This document shows positions 49,621-58,656 of a stretch of 64,000 nt of DNA, in pieces. How positions within the stretch are numbered: the first letter of the stretch is position 1; every line of letters starts with the position of its first letter. The notes under the pieces are model-generated. The model was not told the origin of the DNA. It saw only the letters and a program-made list of their open reading frames with translations, and ran no database searches. This DNA comes from Variovorax paradoxus (GTDB taxonomy: Bacteria; Pseudomonadota; Gammaproteobacteria; Burkholderiales; Burkholderiaceae_C), in the NCBI RefSeq assembly GCF_902712855.1, contig NZ_LR743507.1, positions 2,776,001-2,840,000 on the forward strand. The letters are read 5' to 3'. The position numbers were made by a program, and so were the translations under genes.

Positions 49621-49908
49621 ACCCCCAGGCTTCGCGCACTTCGTGTCGCTGCGCCAACCCCCTTGCAGGGAGCAATACCTGCGGCCCGGCAAAGCCGGTT
49701 CCGCGGAGGACTGGAGCACACCCCCAGGCTTCGCGCACTTCGTGTCGCTTCGCCCGCCCCCTTGCAGGGGGCAATACCTGCGGCCCGGCAAAGCCGGTTC
49801 CGCGGAGGACTGGAGCACACCCCCAGGCTTCGCGCACTTCGTGTCGCTTCGCCGCCCCCTTGCAGGGGGCAATACCTGCGGCCCGGCAAAGCCGGTTCCG
49901 CGGTATTC
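49621..49908. repeat. Three tandem copies of a 99-base repeat
   Basis: Copies start at 49621, 49720 and 49819, with only a few mismatches between them. Each unit carries two hairpins: CCCCCTTGCAGGGGG and CCGGCAAAGCCGG. The whole 348-base gap between the aldehyde dehydrogenase and dioxygenase genes is made up of this array plus the next gene's leader. A solitary copy lies at 54407-54490. Confidence 0.95.
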
Positions 49909-49965
49909 CTGGAGCGAGCCGTTCGGTGCGGCGGGTGTTCCGGTCCGCATGAAAGGAAGATTGAA

Positions 49966-50937
49966 ATGAGCGTACTTGGCATCGACCAGATCACCTACGG
50001 CGCGGACGACTTGCCCGCCTGCCGCCAGTTCTTCGAGGACTGGGGCCTCGCGTTGAAATCCGAGGCCGCTGACGAACTCGTCTTCGAATGCCTCAACGGC
50101 TGCAGGGTGGTCGTCGCGGCGTCGGACAAGCCCGGCCTGCCGCCTGCGATGGAGGACGGCCCGACGCTGCGCGAAGTGGTGTGGGGCGTGCATGGCGAGG
50201 CCGATCTCGACCGCTACGCCGCGGCCATCGCGCACGACCCTGCCTTTTTCGACACCATGGTCGACGGCGCGCGCCGCATCGGCTGCATCGATCCCAACGG
50301 CCTCGCCGTGCGTCTGCAGGTCAGCCGCAAGCACGCGGTGCAGGTCGACTGCGGCGCCATGAACACCTGGAACGCGAAACCGCGCGTCAACCAGCCCGCG
50401 CCGATCTACGAACGCGCGACGCCCATCGAGGTGGGCCACGTCGTGTTCTTCGTGAACGACGTGAAGACCACCAGTGCTTTCTATGCGCAGCGTTTCGGCT
50501 TCGTCGCCTCGGACAGCTATCCCAACCGCGGCGCATTCATGCGCTGCGCACCGGAGGGCGGCCACCACGACCTGTTCCTGCTGCAGATTCCGTCGGGCAA
50601 GCGCGGGCTCAACCACGTGGCGTTCACGGTGCGCGACATCCACGAGGTGTTCGGCGGCGGGCTGCACTTCTCGCGCCGCGGCTGGGAAACCCAGCTCGGC
50701 CCGGGCCGCCACCCGGTGTCGTCCGCGTACTTCTGGTACTTCAAGAACCCGGCCGGCGGCCTCATCGAGTACTACGCCGACGAGGACCAGCTCACCGCCG
50801 ACTGGCAGCCGCGCGAGTTCGAGCCCGGCCCCACGGTGTTCGCCGAATGGGCGGTCGATGGCGGCCTCGACGGCCACACGCGCCGCCAGAAGAACGCAGA
50901 AGGCCCGAAAGGTGCTTTCCTGACCGAGAAGAAATGA
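49966..50937 (+). CDS. Type I extradiol ring-cleavage dioxygenase, 323 aa
   Basis: A two-domain VOC-fold enzyme. The Fe(II) facial triad is visible as His158 (EVGHVVFF), His217 (LNHVAF) and Glu268 (GGLIEYY), all in the C-terminal domain as in 2,3-dihydroxybiphenyl 1,2-dioxygenase. It cleaves a catechol-type ring next to the two hydroxyls (meta cleavage). AAGGAAG precedes the ATG. It sits just behind the repeat array. Confidence 0.88.
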   Translation: MSVLGIDQITYGADDLPACRQFFEDWGLALKSEAADELVFECLNGCRVVVAASDKPGLPPAMEDGPTLREVVWGVHGEADLDRYAAAIAHDPAFFDTMVDGARRIGCIDPNGLAVRLQVSRKHAVQVDCGAMNTWNAKPRVNQPAPIYERATPIEVGHVVFFVNDVKTTSAFYAQRFGFVASDSYPNRGAFMRCAPEGGHHDLFLLQIPSGKRGLNHVAFTVRDIHEVFGGGLHFSRRGWETQLGPGRHPVSSAYFWYFKNPAGGLIEYYADEDQLTADWQPREFEPGPTVFAEWAVDGGLDGHTRRQKNAEGPKGAFLTEKK

Positions 50938-51947
50938 CCCACCCGACCATCATGCAAAGACGTTTTTCCTTTTCCGTCCTGTTCGCCGCGCTCGCGGCCT
51001 TGACCCTGGGCGCGCCGGTGCATGCGCAGCAGAGCGAGGCGCAGAAGCAGCTCTCGAGCGAGCGCTTCACCATCATCTCGCCGTTCCCGCCCGGCGGGCC
51101 GGTCGACACGCTGGCCCGGGTGCTGTCCGACGGCCTGGCCAAGCGCTACGGCCAGGCGGCGGTGGTCGACAACCAGGTGGGTGCCGCCGGCAACATCGGC
51201 ATGGACAAGGTCAAGCGCGCCAAGGGCGACGGCCACACGCTGCTGGTGATCCCGGCGGGCAACGTGACCATCAACCCGACGCTGATGCCCAACTTCCCGT
51301 TCGACATGGCGAAGGACTTCGTGCCCGTCACCATGCTGGCCAAGGCGCCCAACGTGCTCGTGGCCTCGCCCGCCTCGGGCATCAAGAACGCGAAGGAGCT
51401 GGTGGCGCAGGCCAAGGCCAAGCCCAACACGCTGTCGTACGCCTCGCCGGGCGTGGGCAGCGGCCTTCACCTGGCGGGCGAGCTGTTCAAGCAGCAGGCC
51501 GGCATCGACATGCTGCACGTGCCGTACAAGGGCACCGCACCCGCACTCAACGATGTGCTCGGTGGCTCGGTGCCGCTGATGTTCAGCAACCTGCCCGCGA
51601 CGCTGCCGTTCCTCAAGCAGGGCAAGCTGGTCGCCATCGGGGTGACCGAGGCCAAGCGCAGCGCGGCCGCTCCCGACATCCCGACGCTGGCGGAGCAGGG
51701 CATCCAGGGCGTCACCGTGACCTCGTGGTACGGCCTGATGGCGCCCAAGGGCACGCCGCCCGCGGTGGTCGAGCAACTCGCGAAGGACGCGGCGGAGATG
51801 CTGTCGACGCCCGAAGTGCGCGAGCGCCTGAAGGTCCAGGGCATGACGGACGCGGCCATGAAGCCCGCGGAGTTCGCTGCCTACATCCGCGATGAGACGG
51901 CCGTATGGGCCCGGATCATCAAGGCCCGCAACATCGTTGCCGAGTAA
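50934..51947 (+). CDS. Second Bug-family (TctC-like) substrate-binding protein, 337 aa
   Basis: A Sec signal (ending VHAQQ) and the Bug fold (FTIISPFPPGGPVDTLAR, AAVVDNQVGAAGN). I chose ATG 50934, which overlaps the dioxygenase stop and has a GAGAAG site; ATG 50952 gives a slightly shorter signal. It is the second receptor in the cluster, again without TctA/TctB partners. Confidence 0.88.
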   Translation: MTHPTIMQRRFSFSVLFAALAALTLGAPVHAQQSEAQKQLSSERFTIISPFPPGGPVDTLARVLSDGLAKRYGQAAVVDNQVGAAGNIGMDKVKRAKGDGHTLLVIPAGNVTINPTLMPNFPFDMAKDFVPVTMLAKAPNVLVASPASGIKNAKELVAQAKAKPNTLSYASPGVGSGLHLAGELFKQQAGIDMLHVPYKGTAPALNDVLGGSVPLMFSNLPATLPFLKQGKLVAIGVTEAKRSAAAPDIPTLAEQGIQGVTVTSWYGLMAPKGTPPAVVEQLAKDAAEMLSTPEVRERLKVQGMTDAAMKPAEFAAYIRDETAVWARIIKARNIVAE

Positions 51948-51957
51948 GGACAGCGCC

Positions 51958-53115
51958 ATGAAGACAAGCGAATCGACCATCGGCATCGTGGGCGCCGGCA
52001 TCGGCGGGCTGGTCGCCGCCATTGCGCTGCGGCGCGCCGGCCACGACGTGATCGTGTTCGAGCAGGCCAAGCAGTTCGCCCGCGTCGGCGCGGACATCAA
52101 CCTCACACCCAATGCGGTGCGTGCGCTCGACGGCCTCGGCGTGGGCGACGCGGCCCGCGTGACGGCGGCGCGCCCGTCGCATCGCATCAGCCGCACCTAC
52201 GACACCGGCGAGGAAACCTCGCGCCTCGAGATGGCCGAATCGGCCGAGGAGCGCTACGGCGCGCCGCAGCTCACCATTCACCGCGCCGACCTGTTGGCCG
52301 CGCTCGCGGACATGTTTCCGGCGGAGCAGGTGGCGCTGGGCAAGCGCGCCGAGAAGATCACGCCAGACGGCGCCGGCGTGACCATCGCCTTCACCGACGG
52401 CACCAGCGCCCGCGTGGGCGCGCTCATCGGTGCCGACGGCATCCACTCGTGCGTGCGAACGGCCATGTTCGGCGCCGAGAGCCCACGCTTCACCGGGATC
52501 GTCGCCTACCGCGCCGTGGTGCCGGCCGAGCGCGTGGCCGACGTGCCGAACCTGGGCGCCTTCACCAAGTGGTGGGGCCCGAACCCGCAGAGCCAGATCG
52601 TCACGTTCCCGCTGAACCGCGGCAAGGACATCTTCATCTTCGCCACCACGCCGCAGGACACCTGGCACCTGGAGTCGTGGACCGCGCCGGGCAGCGTCGA
52701 CGAACTGCGCGAGCAGTACGCGGCCTACCACCCCGAGGCGCGCGCGCTGCTGGACGCCTGCGACACGGTGCTGAAGACCGCGCTGTACGAGCGCGACCCG
52801 ATGCCCGCATGGGCGCAGGGCCGCATGGCGCTGCTGGGCGACGCCGCGCACCCGATGCTGCCTTTCATGGCGCAGGGCGCGGGCATGGCGATCGAGGACG
52901 CCGTGGTGCTGTCGCGCCACCTCGACGGCGTGGCCATGGACGACGTGCCGGCGGCGCTGAAGGACTTCGAGACCGCGCGCATGGCTCGCGCCAGTCAGGT
53001 GCAGCTCGGCTCGCGCGGCAACAACTGGCTGCGCGATGGCGGCAACGCCGACTGGGTCTACGGCTACGACGCCTGGACCGCGCCGCTCGGCACGCCGGCC
53101 ACGGCCGCCGCCTGA
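51958..53115 (+). CDS. FAD-dependent monooxygenase, NicC/salicylate-hydroxylase type, 385 aa
   Basis: N-terminal FAD motif GIVGAGIGGLVAA, the GADGIHS segment, and GDAAHPMLPFMAQGAGMAIEDA. Several segments (KWWGPN, YERDPMPAWAQGR, ARASQVQ, WVYGYDAW) recall 6-hydroxynicotinate 3-monooxygenase and salicylate hydroxylases. It would hydroxylate, and possibly decarboxylate, an aromatic acid in the cytoplasm. AAGGA precedes ATG 51958. Confidence 0.87.
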   Translation: MKTSESTIGIVGAGIGGLVAAIALRRAGHDVIVFEQAKQFARVGADINLTPNAVRALDGLGVGDAARVTAARPSHRISRTYDTGEETSRLEMAESAEERYGAPQLTIHRADLLAALADMFPAEQVALGKRAEKITPDGAGVTIAFTDGTSARVGALIGADGIHSCVRTAMFGAESPRFTGIVAYRAVVPAERVADVPNLGAFTKWWGPNPQSQIVTFPLNRGKDIFIFATTPQDTWHLESWTAPGSVDELREQYAAYHPEARALLDACDTVLKTALYERDPMPAWAQGRMALLGDAAHPMLPFMAQGAGMAIEDAVVLSRHLDGVAMDDVPAALKDFETARMARASQVQLGSRGNNWLRDGGNADWVYGYDAWTAPLGTPATAAA

Positions 53116-53147
53116 TCCATTCCACTTCGTTCCAACGGAGGCACACG

Positions 53148-53372
53148 ATGCAAACACAAGACCGCTACCTGCAACCGCACCAGGCGCGCCAGCGCCCCGC
53201 AACCACCTACGAAGACCTGCTGGGCGACGTGATCGAGCGCGCCTTCGCAGACGGCATCCACGATCTGCCCGGCCTCGTGCAGCGACTCAACGACAGCGGC
53301 CTTGCCACCCCCGGCGGCCAGCCTTGGACCGAGGCGCTGTATCGCAAGGAAATGGCCACGCTGGCCGGCTGA
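53148..53372 (+). CDS. Small helix-turn-helix-like protein, 74 aa
   Basis: A short basic protein with VIERAFADGIHDLPGLVQRLND SGLATPGGQPWTEALYRKEM-type helices resembling the DNA-binding end of recombinases (the so-called recombinase-like HTH found beside dioxygenase genes). It sits 11 bases before the Rieske oxygenase gene. Role unknown; possibly a regulator or an assembly factor. Confidence 0.7.
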   Translation: MQTQDRYLQPHQARQRPATTYEDLLGDVIERAFADGIHDLPGLVQRLNDSGLATPGGQPWTEALYRKEMATLAG

Positions 53373-53383
53373 GAGGAATCATC

Positions 53384-54406
53384 ATGACCATCGCCATCCA
53401 ACCCGTCGCCGCAGACCCGGTCGACCATCTGCTCGAGATCGGCCTGAAGGACCTCTGGTATCCGATCTGCCCCTCGCATTTCATCAAGGAGAACCCCGTC
53501 TCCCTGCGCCGCCTCGGCCGCAAGCTCGCGCTGTGGCGCGACGGCGAAGGCGTGCTGCATGCGCTGGAAGATCGCTGCCCGCACCGCGGTGCGCCGCTGT
53601 CGCAGGGCGTGATCCTGGGCGACCGGCTCTCCTGCCCGTACCACGGCGTGGAAGTGCGCCACGACGGCGTGGTCACGCGCGTGCCCGGCAGCCCCGGCTG
53701 CAAGCTCGAAGGTTCGCAGGCCACGCGGCATTTCCATGTGCAGGAGCGCGCGGGCGCGGTGTTCCTCTACAACGCGAAGGAATCGGTCGACGTGCCGCCG
53801 CCGCTGGTGCTGCCCGAGCAGCTCACCGACGACGCCGAATACTCCTCGTTCCTCTGCTACACCGAGTGGAAGGGCGACTACCGCTACGTGCTCGACAACG
53901 TGATGGACCCGATGCACGGCACGTATCTGCACAAGCAGTCGCACTCGATGGCGGAGGGCGATTCCAGCGCCAAGTTCGGCATTCGCCAGACCGACATCGG
54001 CTTCGTGTTCGAGAAGGAAGGCCAGCGCAACGTCAACTTCGACTGGACCGAATGGGCCGACACCGGCATCCACTGGATGCGGCTTGAAATTCCATATCCG
54101 AAGACCGGCGGCCCCGGCGGCAACTTCATCATCATCGGTGCCTTCTCGCCCATGGCCAACGGCATGACGGCCACCTTCTTCTGGCGCGTGCGCAAGCTGC
54201 CGAAGGACTGGCAGCGCGACACCTGGCGCTTCCTGTACCGGAACCGCCTCGAGGCGCGCCACTGGCACGTGCTGGAGCAGGACCGCGTGATGCTCGAGGA
54301 GATGGAGGCCGACGCCAACCAGCACGAGAACCTGTACCAGCACGACCTGGGCATCGTGCGCCTGCGCCGCCACATGCGCAACCTGGCAGCGGCGCAAATT
54401 GGCTGA
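53384..54406 (+). CDS. Rieske ring-hydroxylating oxygenase alpha subunit, 340 aa
   Basis: Rieske [2Fe-2S] motif: Cys65-x-His67 (CPHRGA) and Cys84-x2-His87 (CPYHG). The mononuclear iron site is D175-x2-H178-x4-H183 (DPMHGTYLH). Length and lack of a beta-subunit gene fit the phthalate dioxygenase/VanA type, which works with a fused reductase like the one 126 bases downstream. Expected to hydroxylate or demethylate an aromatic ring. Confidence 0.92.
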   Translation: MTIAIQPVAADPVDHLLEIGLKDLWYPICPSHFIKENPVSLRRLGRKLALWRDGEGVLHALEDRCPHRGAPLSQGVILGDRLSCPYHGVEVRHDGVVTRVPGSPGCKLEGSQATRHFHVQERAGAVFLYNAKESVDVPPPLVLPEQLTDDAEYSSFLCYTEWKGDYRYVLDNVMDPMHGTYLHKQSHSMAEGDSSAKFGIRQTDIGFVFEKEGQRNVNFDWTEWADTGIHWMRLEIPYPKTGGPGGNFIIIGAFSPMANGMTATFFWRVRKLPKDWQRDTWRFLYRNRLEARHWHVLEQDRVMLEEMEADANQHENLYQHDLGIVRLRRHMRNLAAAQIG

Positions 54407-54490
54407 CCCCCAAGGCTTGCCCACTTCGTGTGGCCTCCCACCCCCTTGCAAGGGGCAACACCAGCGGCCCGGCAAAGCCGGTTCCGCGGT
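54407..54490. repeat. Solitary diverged copy of the 99-base repeat
   Basis: About 84 bases match the unit at 49621-49908, including the same two hairpins, but with several differences (for example CAAGGC for CAGGCT). It lies between the oxygenase and reductase genes. Confidence 0.85.
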
Positions 54491-54531
54491 GTTTCCGGAC
54501 TGATTCCGGATCTTTGAAGAGGTAGTTACCC

Positions 54532-55500
54532 ATGTCTTCCCCCACGCTGAACGCCCTTGTGCACACCATGCGCTATGAAGCCGACGGCATCGTGAGCGTC
54601 GAGTTCCGCCCGGCCACGCCGGCCGTGGATTTCCCCGCCTTCGAGGCCGGTTCCCACATCGACCTGCACCTGCCCAACGGCCTGGTGCGCAGCTATTCGC
54701 TGTGCAACCCTTCGAGCGACCGCCAGCGCTACGTGGTGGGCGTGCTCAACGACCGCAAGAGCCGCGGCGGTTCGCGCTACGTGCACCAGCAGCTGCGCGT
54801 GGGCATGACGCTGCCCATCTCCGCGCCGCGCAACAACTTCAAGCTCGAGGAGGGCGCCGAACGCTCGGTGCTGGTGGCCGGCGGCATCGGCGTGACGCCC
54901 ATCTGGTGCATGCTGCAACGGCTGGTGGCCATCGGCAAACCGGTCGAGATCGTGTACTGCGCACGCACCCGCAAGGAAGCGGCCTTCTGCGAAGCCATCG
55001 AGGCGCTTGCGAAGGAAAAGCAGGTGCAGCTCACCTGGCACTTCGACGACGAGAAGGGCTCGCCGCCCCGGCTCGCGGAACTGCTGGAAGGCAAGGGCGA
55101 GGCCAGCCACTACTACTGCTGCGGCCCCACGCCGATGCTCGATGCGTTCGAGAAAAGCTGCGAGCAGCTCGGCTACGCCAACGTGCACATCGAGCGCTTT
55201 GCCGCGGTGCACGTGGAAGCGCCGAGCGCCACGCAGGGATGCACGGTCGAGTGCGCGAAGAGCGGCAAGAGCGTCGAGGTGCCGGCAGGCAAGTCGATCC
55301 TCGACAGCCTGCTGGATGCCGGCCTGAACCCCGACCACAGCTGCAAGGAAGGCGTGTGCGGCGCCTGCGAGACAGCGGTGCTCGAAGGCGAGGTCGACCA
55401 CCACGACGGCATCCTCACCAAGATCGAACGTGCGTCCAACAAGACCATGATGATCTGCGTCTCGCGCTGCAAGGGCGAGCGCCTGGTGCTCGACATCTGA
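54532..55500 (+). CDS. Phthalate dioxygenase-type reductase (FMN/NADH/[2Fe-2S]), 322 aa
   Basis: FMN-binding RSYSLCNPS, NAD-binding GGIGVTPIWCM, and a C-terminal plant-type ferredoxin with CKEGVCGACE and a later Cys (MICVSRC). This order is the phthalate dioxygenase reductase/VanB class, which passes electrons directly to a Rieske oxygenase. It matches the oxygenase gene just upstream. Confidence 0.92.
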   Translation: MSSPTLNALVHTMRYEADGIVSVEFRPATPAVDFPAFEAGSHIDLHLPNGLVRSYSLCNPSSDRQRYVVGVLNDRKSRGGSRYVHQQLRVGMTLPISAPRNNFKLEEGAERSVLVAGGIGVTPIWCMLQRLVAIGKPVEIVYCARTRKEAAFCEAIEALAKEKQVQLTWHFDDEKGSPPRLAELLEGKGEASHYYCCGPTPMLDAFEKSCEQLGYANVHIERFAAVHVEAPSATQGCTVECAKSGKSVEVPAGKSILDSLLDAGLNPDHSCKEGVCGACETAVLEGEVDHHDGILTKIERASNKTMMICVSRCKGERLVLDI

Positions 55501-55544
55501 ATCCCCGGGGCCTCCGGCCAGAAGCAGAACCACAGAGACATTCA

Positions 55545-56651
55545 ATGAAAAAGTACTTGCTCACGCTGGTTTCGATCAGCGCGGCTGGCGGAGCGCTGGC
55601 CCAGTCTTCCCTCACGCTGTTCGGCGTGGTCGATGCCGCCGTCACCTACACCAGGGGCAGCGGCGACGGCTCGGCGCACAAGACGCAGCTGACCAACAGC
55701 GGCAACATGTTCAGCCGCCTGGGCTTTCGCGGCACCGAAGACCTGGGCGGTGGCTACTCGGCCAACTTCTGGCTCGAGATGGGCCTGCAGAACGACAATG
55801 CCACCGGCTTCCCGTCGAATTCGAACAACCAGGCCAGCGGCAACGGCACGGCGGGCCTGCTGAGCTTCAACCGCCGCGCCACCGTGAGCCTGGCCGGCGC
55901 ATTCGGCGAACTGCGGCTGGGCCGCGACTACGTGCCGGCCTTCTGGAACACCGCCATCTTCGACCCCTTCGGCACCGGCAGCGGCATTGGCGCCAACCAG
56001 ATCTATTTCTCGGGCCTGGGCGGCCTGGTGGCACCCACGGGCACGCGCGCCTCGAACAGCATCGGCTACCTGCTGCCGGCCAGCCTCGGCGGTTTCTATG
56101 GCCAGGTGATGTATGCGATGGGCGAGAACGACTCCAGTTCGGTGCTGCCCGGCACGCTGGTGCCGAACCGCCACGACGGAGACCACACCGGCGCGCGCTT
56201 CGGCTACCAGTCCGGCGGCATCAACGTCGCGCTGGCCACGGGCCGCACACGCTATGCGAGCGGCGACCTGCGCGTGACCAACCTGGGCGCGGCCTACACC
56301 TTCGGCCCGTCGCTCATGAACCTCAAGCTCACGAGCGAGCTGTACAAGGAGTCGAAAGGAACCACCGACGCCAAGGGGGCGCTCGTCGGCTTCCAGCTGC
56401 CCATCGGGCCCGGCGAGATCAAGGCCTCGTACGCGCGCTACCGGCTGGAGCCGGCCGGCGCGCTGCGCAAGCCCACGTCGACGAAGCTCGCCATCGGCTA
56501 CGTCCACAACCTCTCGAAGCGCACCGCGCTCTACGCCACCATCGCGCGGATCACCAACAGCAACGGTGCATCGGCCGCACTCACGGGCGCGATCACCGCG
56601 GTGAACCGCGCTTCCAGCGGCGCCGAGTTCGGCATGCGCCATGCTTTCTAG
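55545..56651 (+). CDS. Gram-negative porin, 368 aa
   Basis: A Sec signal (MKKYLLTLVSISAAGGALA) is followed by an outer-membrane 16-strand porin pattern: SSLTLFGVVDAAV at the start, RLGFRGTEDLGGG near residue 60, LRLGRDY and the terminal Phe. It belongs to the general porin family common in Comamonadaceae and Burkholderiales. In this cluster it may favour entry of the aromatic substrate. Confidence 0.92.
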   Translation: MKKYLLTLVSISAAGGALAQSSLTLFGVVDAAVTYTRGSGDGSAHKTQLTNSGNMFSRLGFRGTEDLGGGYSANFWLEMGLQNDNATGFPSNSNNQASGNGTAGLLSFNRRATVSLAGAFGELRLGRDYVPAFWNTAIFDPFGTGSGIGANQIYFSGLGGLVAPTGTRASNSIGYLLPASLGGFYGQVMYAMGENDSSSVLPGTLVPNRHDGDHTGARFGYQSGGINVALATGRTRYASGDLRVTNLGAAYTFGPSLMNLKLTSELYKESKGTTDAKGALVGFQLPIGPGEIKASYARYRLEPAGALRKPTSTKLAIGYVHNLSKRTALYATIARITNSNGASAALTGAITAVNRASSGAEFGMRHAF

Positions 56652-56693
56652 GGCGCAGCGGCGCCTCATCACCCAACACCCGCAGGACACGCC

Positions 56694-58010
56694 ATGCAGA
56701 GCAGCAAGAACTTCCGTTGGTACGGCGTCATCACGCTGTTCGTGATCGTCGCGATCTCCTACGTGGACCGCATCAACATTGCGGTGCTCATCACCGACAA
56801 GGCCTTCCTCGAGCACGTGGGCCTCGCGGCCGACGACCGCGTGAGCCAGGGCTTCCTGGCGACGGCTTTCATGCTGGGCTACGGCGTGTCGGCCTTCGTG
56901 CTCACGCCGTTCTGCTCGGCGCTGTTCGGCGTGCGGCGCAGCCTGATCTACGGTTTGATCCTGTGGGGCGTGGTGACATGGGCCTCGCCGATGTTCGACA
57001 GCTACGGCATGCTGCTGGCATCGCGCATCCTGCTGGGCGTGTCGGAAGGCCCGCTGTTCTCGCTGGCATCGGCGTACATCAAGGCGCATTTCCGCAGCGA
57101 CGAGAACGGCAAGCCCAACGCCTTCGTCAACATGGGCACGGGGCTCGGCCTCGCGGTGGGCTATCCGCTGGTGGGCTACCTGCTCACGCAGTTCGCCTGG
57201 GACACCTCGTTCCATGTGCTCGGCATCATGAACATCGTGCTGGGCATTCCGCTGGTGCTGGCCTTCGTGCGCATGCCCGTGTCGCATGAGAACGGCGTCA
57301 GGCCTTCGTCGTTCGGCGAGGCGATGGCGCGCGTGGGCGGCATCGTGAAGGGAGCGCTGCACACGCGGCACCTGTTTCTCATCACGCTGCTGACCTCGGC
57401 GGCACTGGCCTACCTCTGGGGCAGCAGCAACTGGCTGCCCACGTACCTGCGCGAGGCGCGCGGCTTCTCGCTGCGCGAGATGGGCTGGCTGGCCTCGCTG
57501 CCGCAGTACGCGACGGTGCTCGCGGTGTTCGTGGGCGGCGTGCTGATCGACAAGGTGGGACGCGAGCGCGTGCCCTTCATCTTCATGGGCGCGAGCGTGG
57601 GCGTGGCGCTGTCTGTGCTGATGGCGATCAGCGCACGCGACCCGTATGCGGCCGCCTGCTGCCTGGTGGCAGCCAACTTCTTCTGGGGCCTGCAGAGCCC
57701 GGCCATCCCGAGCACGGTGCAGTACTGCTCGCGGCCGGAGCACACGGCCAGTGCGTTCGGCGTGACCAACGGCGCAGGCAGCCTCGTGGCGGGCTTCATG
57801 CCGGCGCTGATGGGTGGCGTGATCGCCGCGGTGTCGCACGGTTCGGGCACTGCGGGTGCCGCCACCTCGGCGGCATCGGCCTCGGGCTTCTTCGCGGGTT
57901 TTGCGCTGCTCATCGGTACGCAGGCGGTGGTGTTCGCCTGCGGCCTGCTGCTGTGGCTGCGCGACCGCTCGCGCAGCGCCACTGCGGTCTCCGGTTCGCA
58001 GCTTTCGTAG
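56694..58010 (+). CDS. MFS transporter, anion:cation symporter type, 438 aa
   Basis: Twelve membrane segments with the family start YGVITLFVIVAISYVDRINIAV and the segment GVSEGPLFSLASAYIKAHF. These are hallmarks of the ACS group (phthalate, tartrate and hexuronate permeases). It is the last gene of the catabolic cluster and the best candidate for uptake of its substrate. Confidence 0.9.
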   Translation: MQSSKNFRWYGVITLFVIVAISYVDRINIAVLITDKAFLEHVGLAADDRVSQGFLATAFMLGYGVSAFVLTPFCSALFGVRRSLIYGLILWGVVTWASPMFDSYGMLLASRILLGVSEGPLFSLASAYIKAHFRSDENGKPNAFVNMGTGLGLAVGYPLVGYLLTQFAWDTSFHVLGIMNIVLGIPLVLAFVRMPVSHENGVRPSSFGEAMARVGGIVKGALHTRHLFLITLLTSAALAYLWGSSNWLPTYLREARGFSLREMGWLASLPQYATVLAVFVGGVLIDKVGRERVPFIFMGASVGVALSVLMAISARDPYAAACCLVAANFFWGLQSPAIPSTVQYCSRPEHTASAFGVTNGAGSLVAGFMPALMGGVIAAVSHGSGTAGAATSAASASGFFAGFALLIGTQAVVFACGLLLWLRDRSRSATAVSGSQLS

Positions 58011-58656
58011 CGATCCTCGAGGCTTGTACCTTCGTACTGTGGCCGCGCGGTCACAGTGTGTGCAGCCGATTTCCATCACCTGCGTGAGCAGGTGTTTCGG
58101 CGGCAGAACCATCTTCGTATGGCGTGGCACGCACTGCGTGCCATGACGCCATTCGGTCTATGGCGCGCGAACATTTTGAGAGGGAAAAGTTCCGCGAGTC
58201 GTTGAGCTGACGCAATCGTTCAGCTAAAACTGGCGCACTTCAATGGACGAGGGGCGCGCGTGAAACCAACGACAAGAGCCGCAGCAATTCCTTCCACGGC
58301 GGCGACGAAGCACGTCCGCGCCGATGCTGTCCGCACGCCGCCGCGCCGACGCTGCGCGCCCTTGCACGGGCACTGAGCCAGCACCCCCGCGTTTTCCGTT
58401 TTCTTCGAGACCCCGCATGACGACGGGCATGGCGCCGCTCGCGCCGCGCATCCTGGGACCGCCTGAATTGCCGCGATGAATTCCGGGTGGCCGCTTCGTC
58501 CTGACGAACCGATGGTTCGCCGGGAGGGTGCCGTGCTGCCCGCCGCTGCGTCGGTTGTTCTTCTTTCCATCACCGCGCGCGTCATGCGCATCGCCGGCCA
58601 TCCGCCGGTGCGTGCAGGGCGGCGCATGTTCTTACCAAGAGTACCCAGAGGCGATC
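58011..58656. other. 646-base intergenic region with inverted repeats
   Basis: No ORF with coding character is seen. A hairpin CACCTGC-GTGA-GCAGGTG with TTT (58077-58097) may end the MFS transcript. A long inverted repeat around GGCACGC/GCGTGCC lies at 58119-58152. The right half is GC-rich with no features I can name except the leader of the aminopeptidase gene. Confidence 0.6.

Noticed and set aside
49621..49908. Tandem repeat considered as a CRISPR array.
   Set aside because: Units are contiguous with no unique spacers and no cas genes are nearby.
47734..50877. Long minus-strand frame opposite the AspDH, ALDH and dioxygenase genes.
   Set aside because: Shadow frame that also runs through the 99-base repeats; no coding features.
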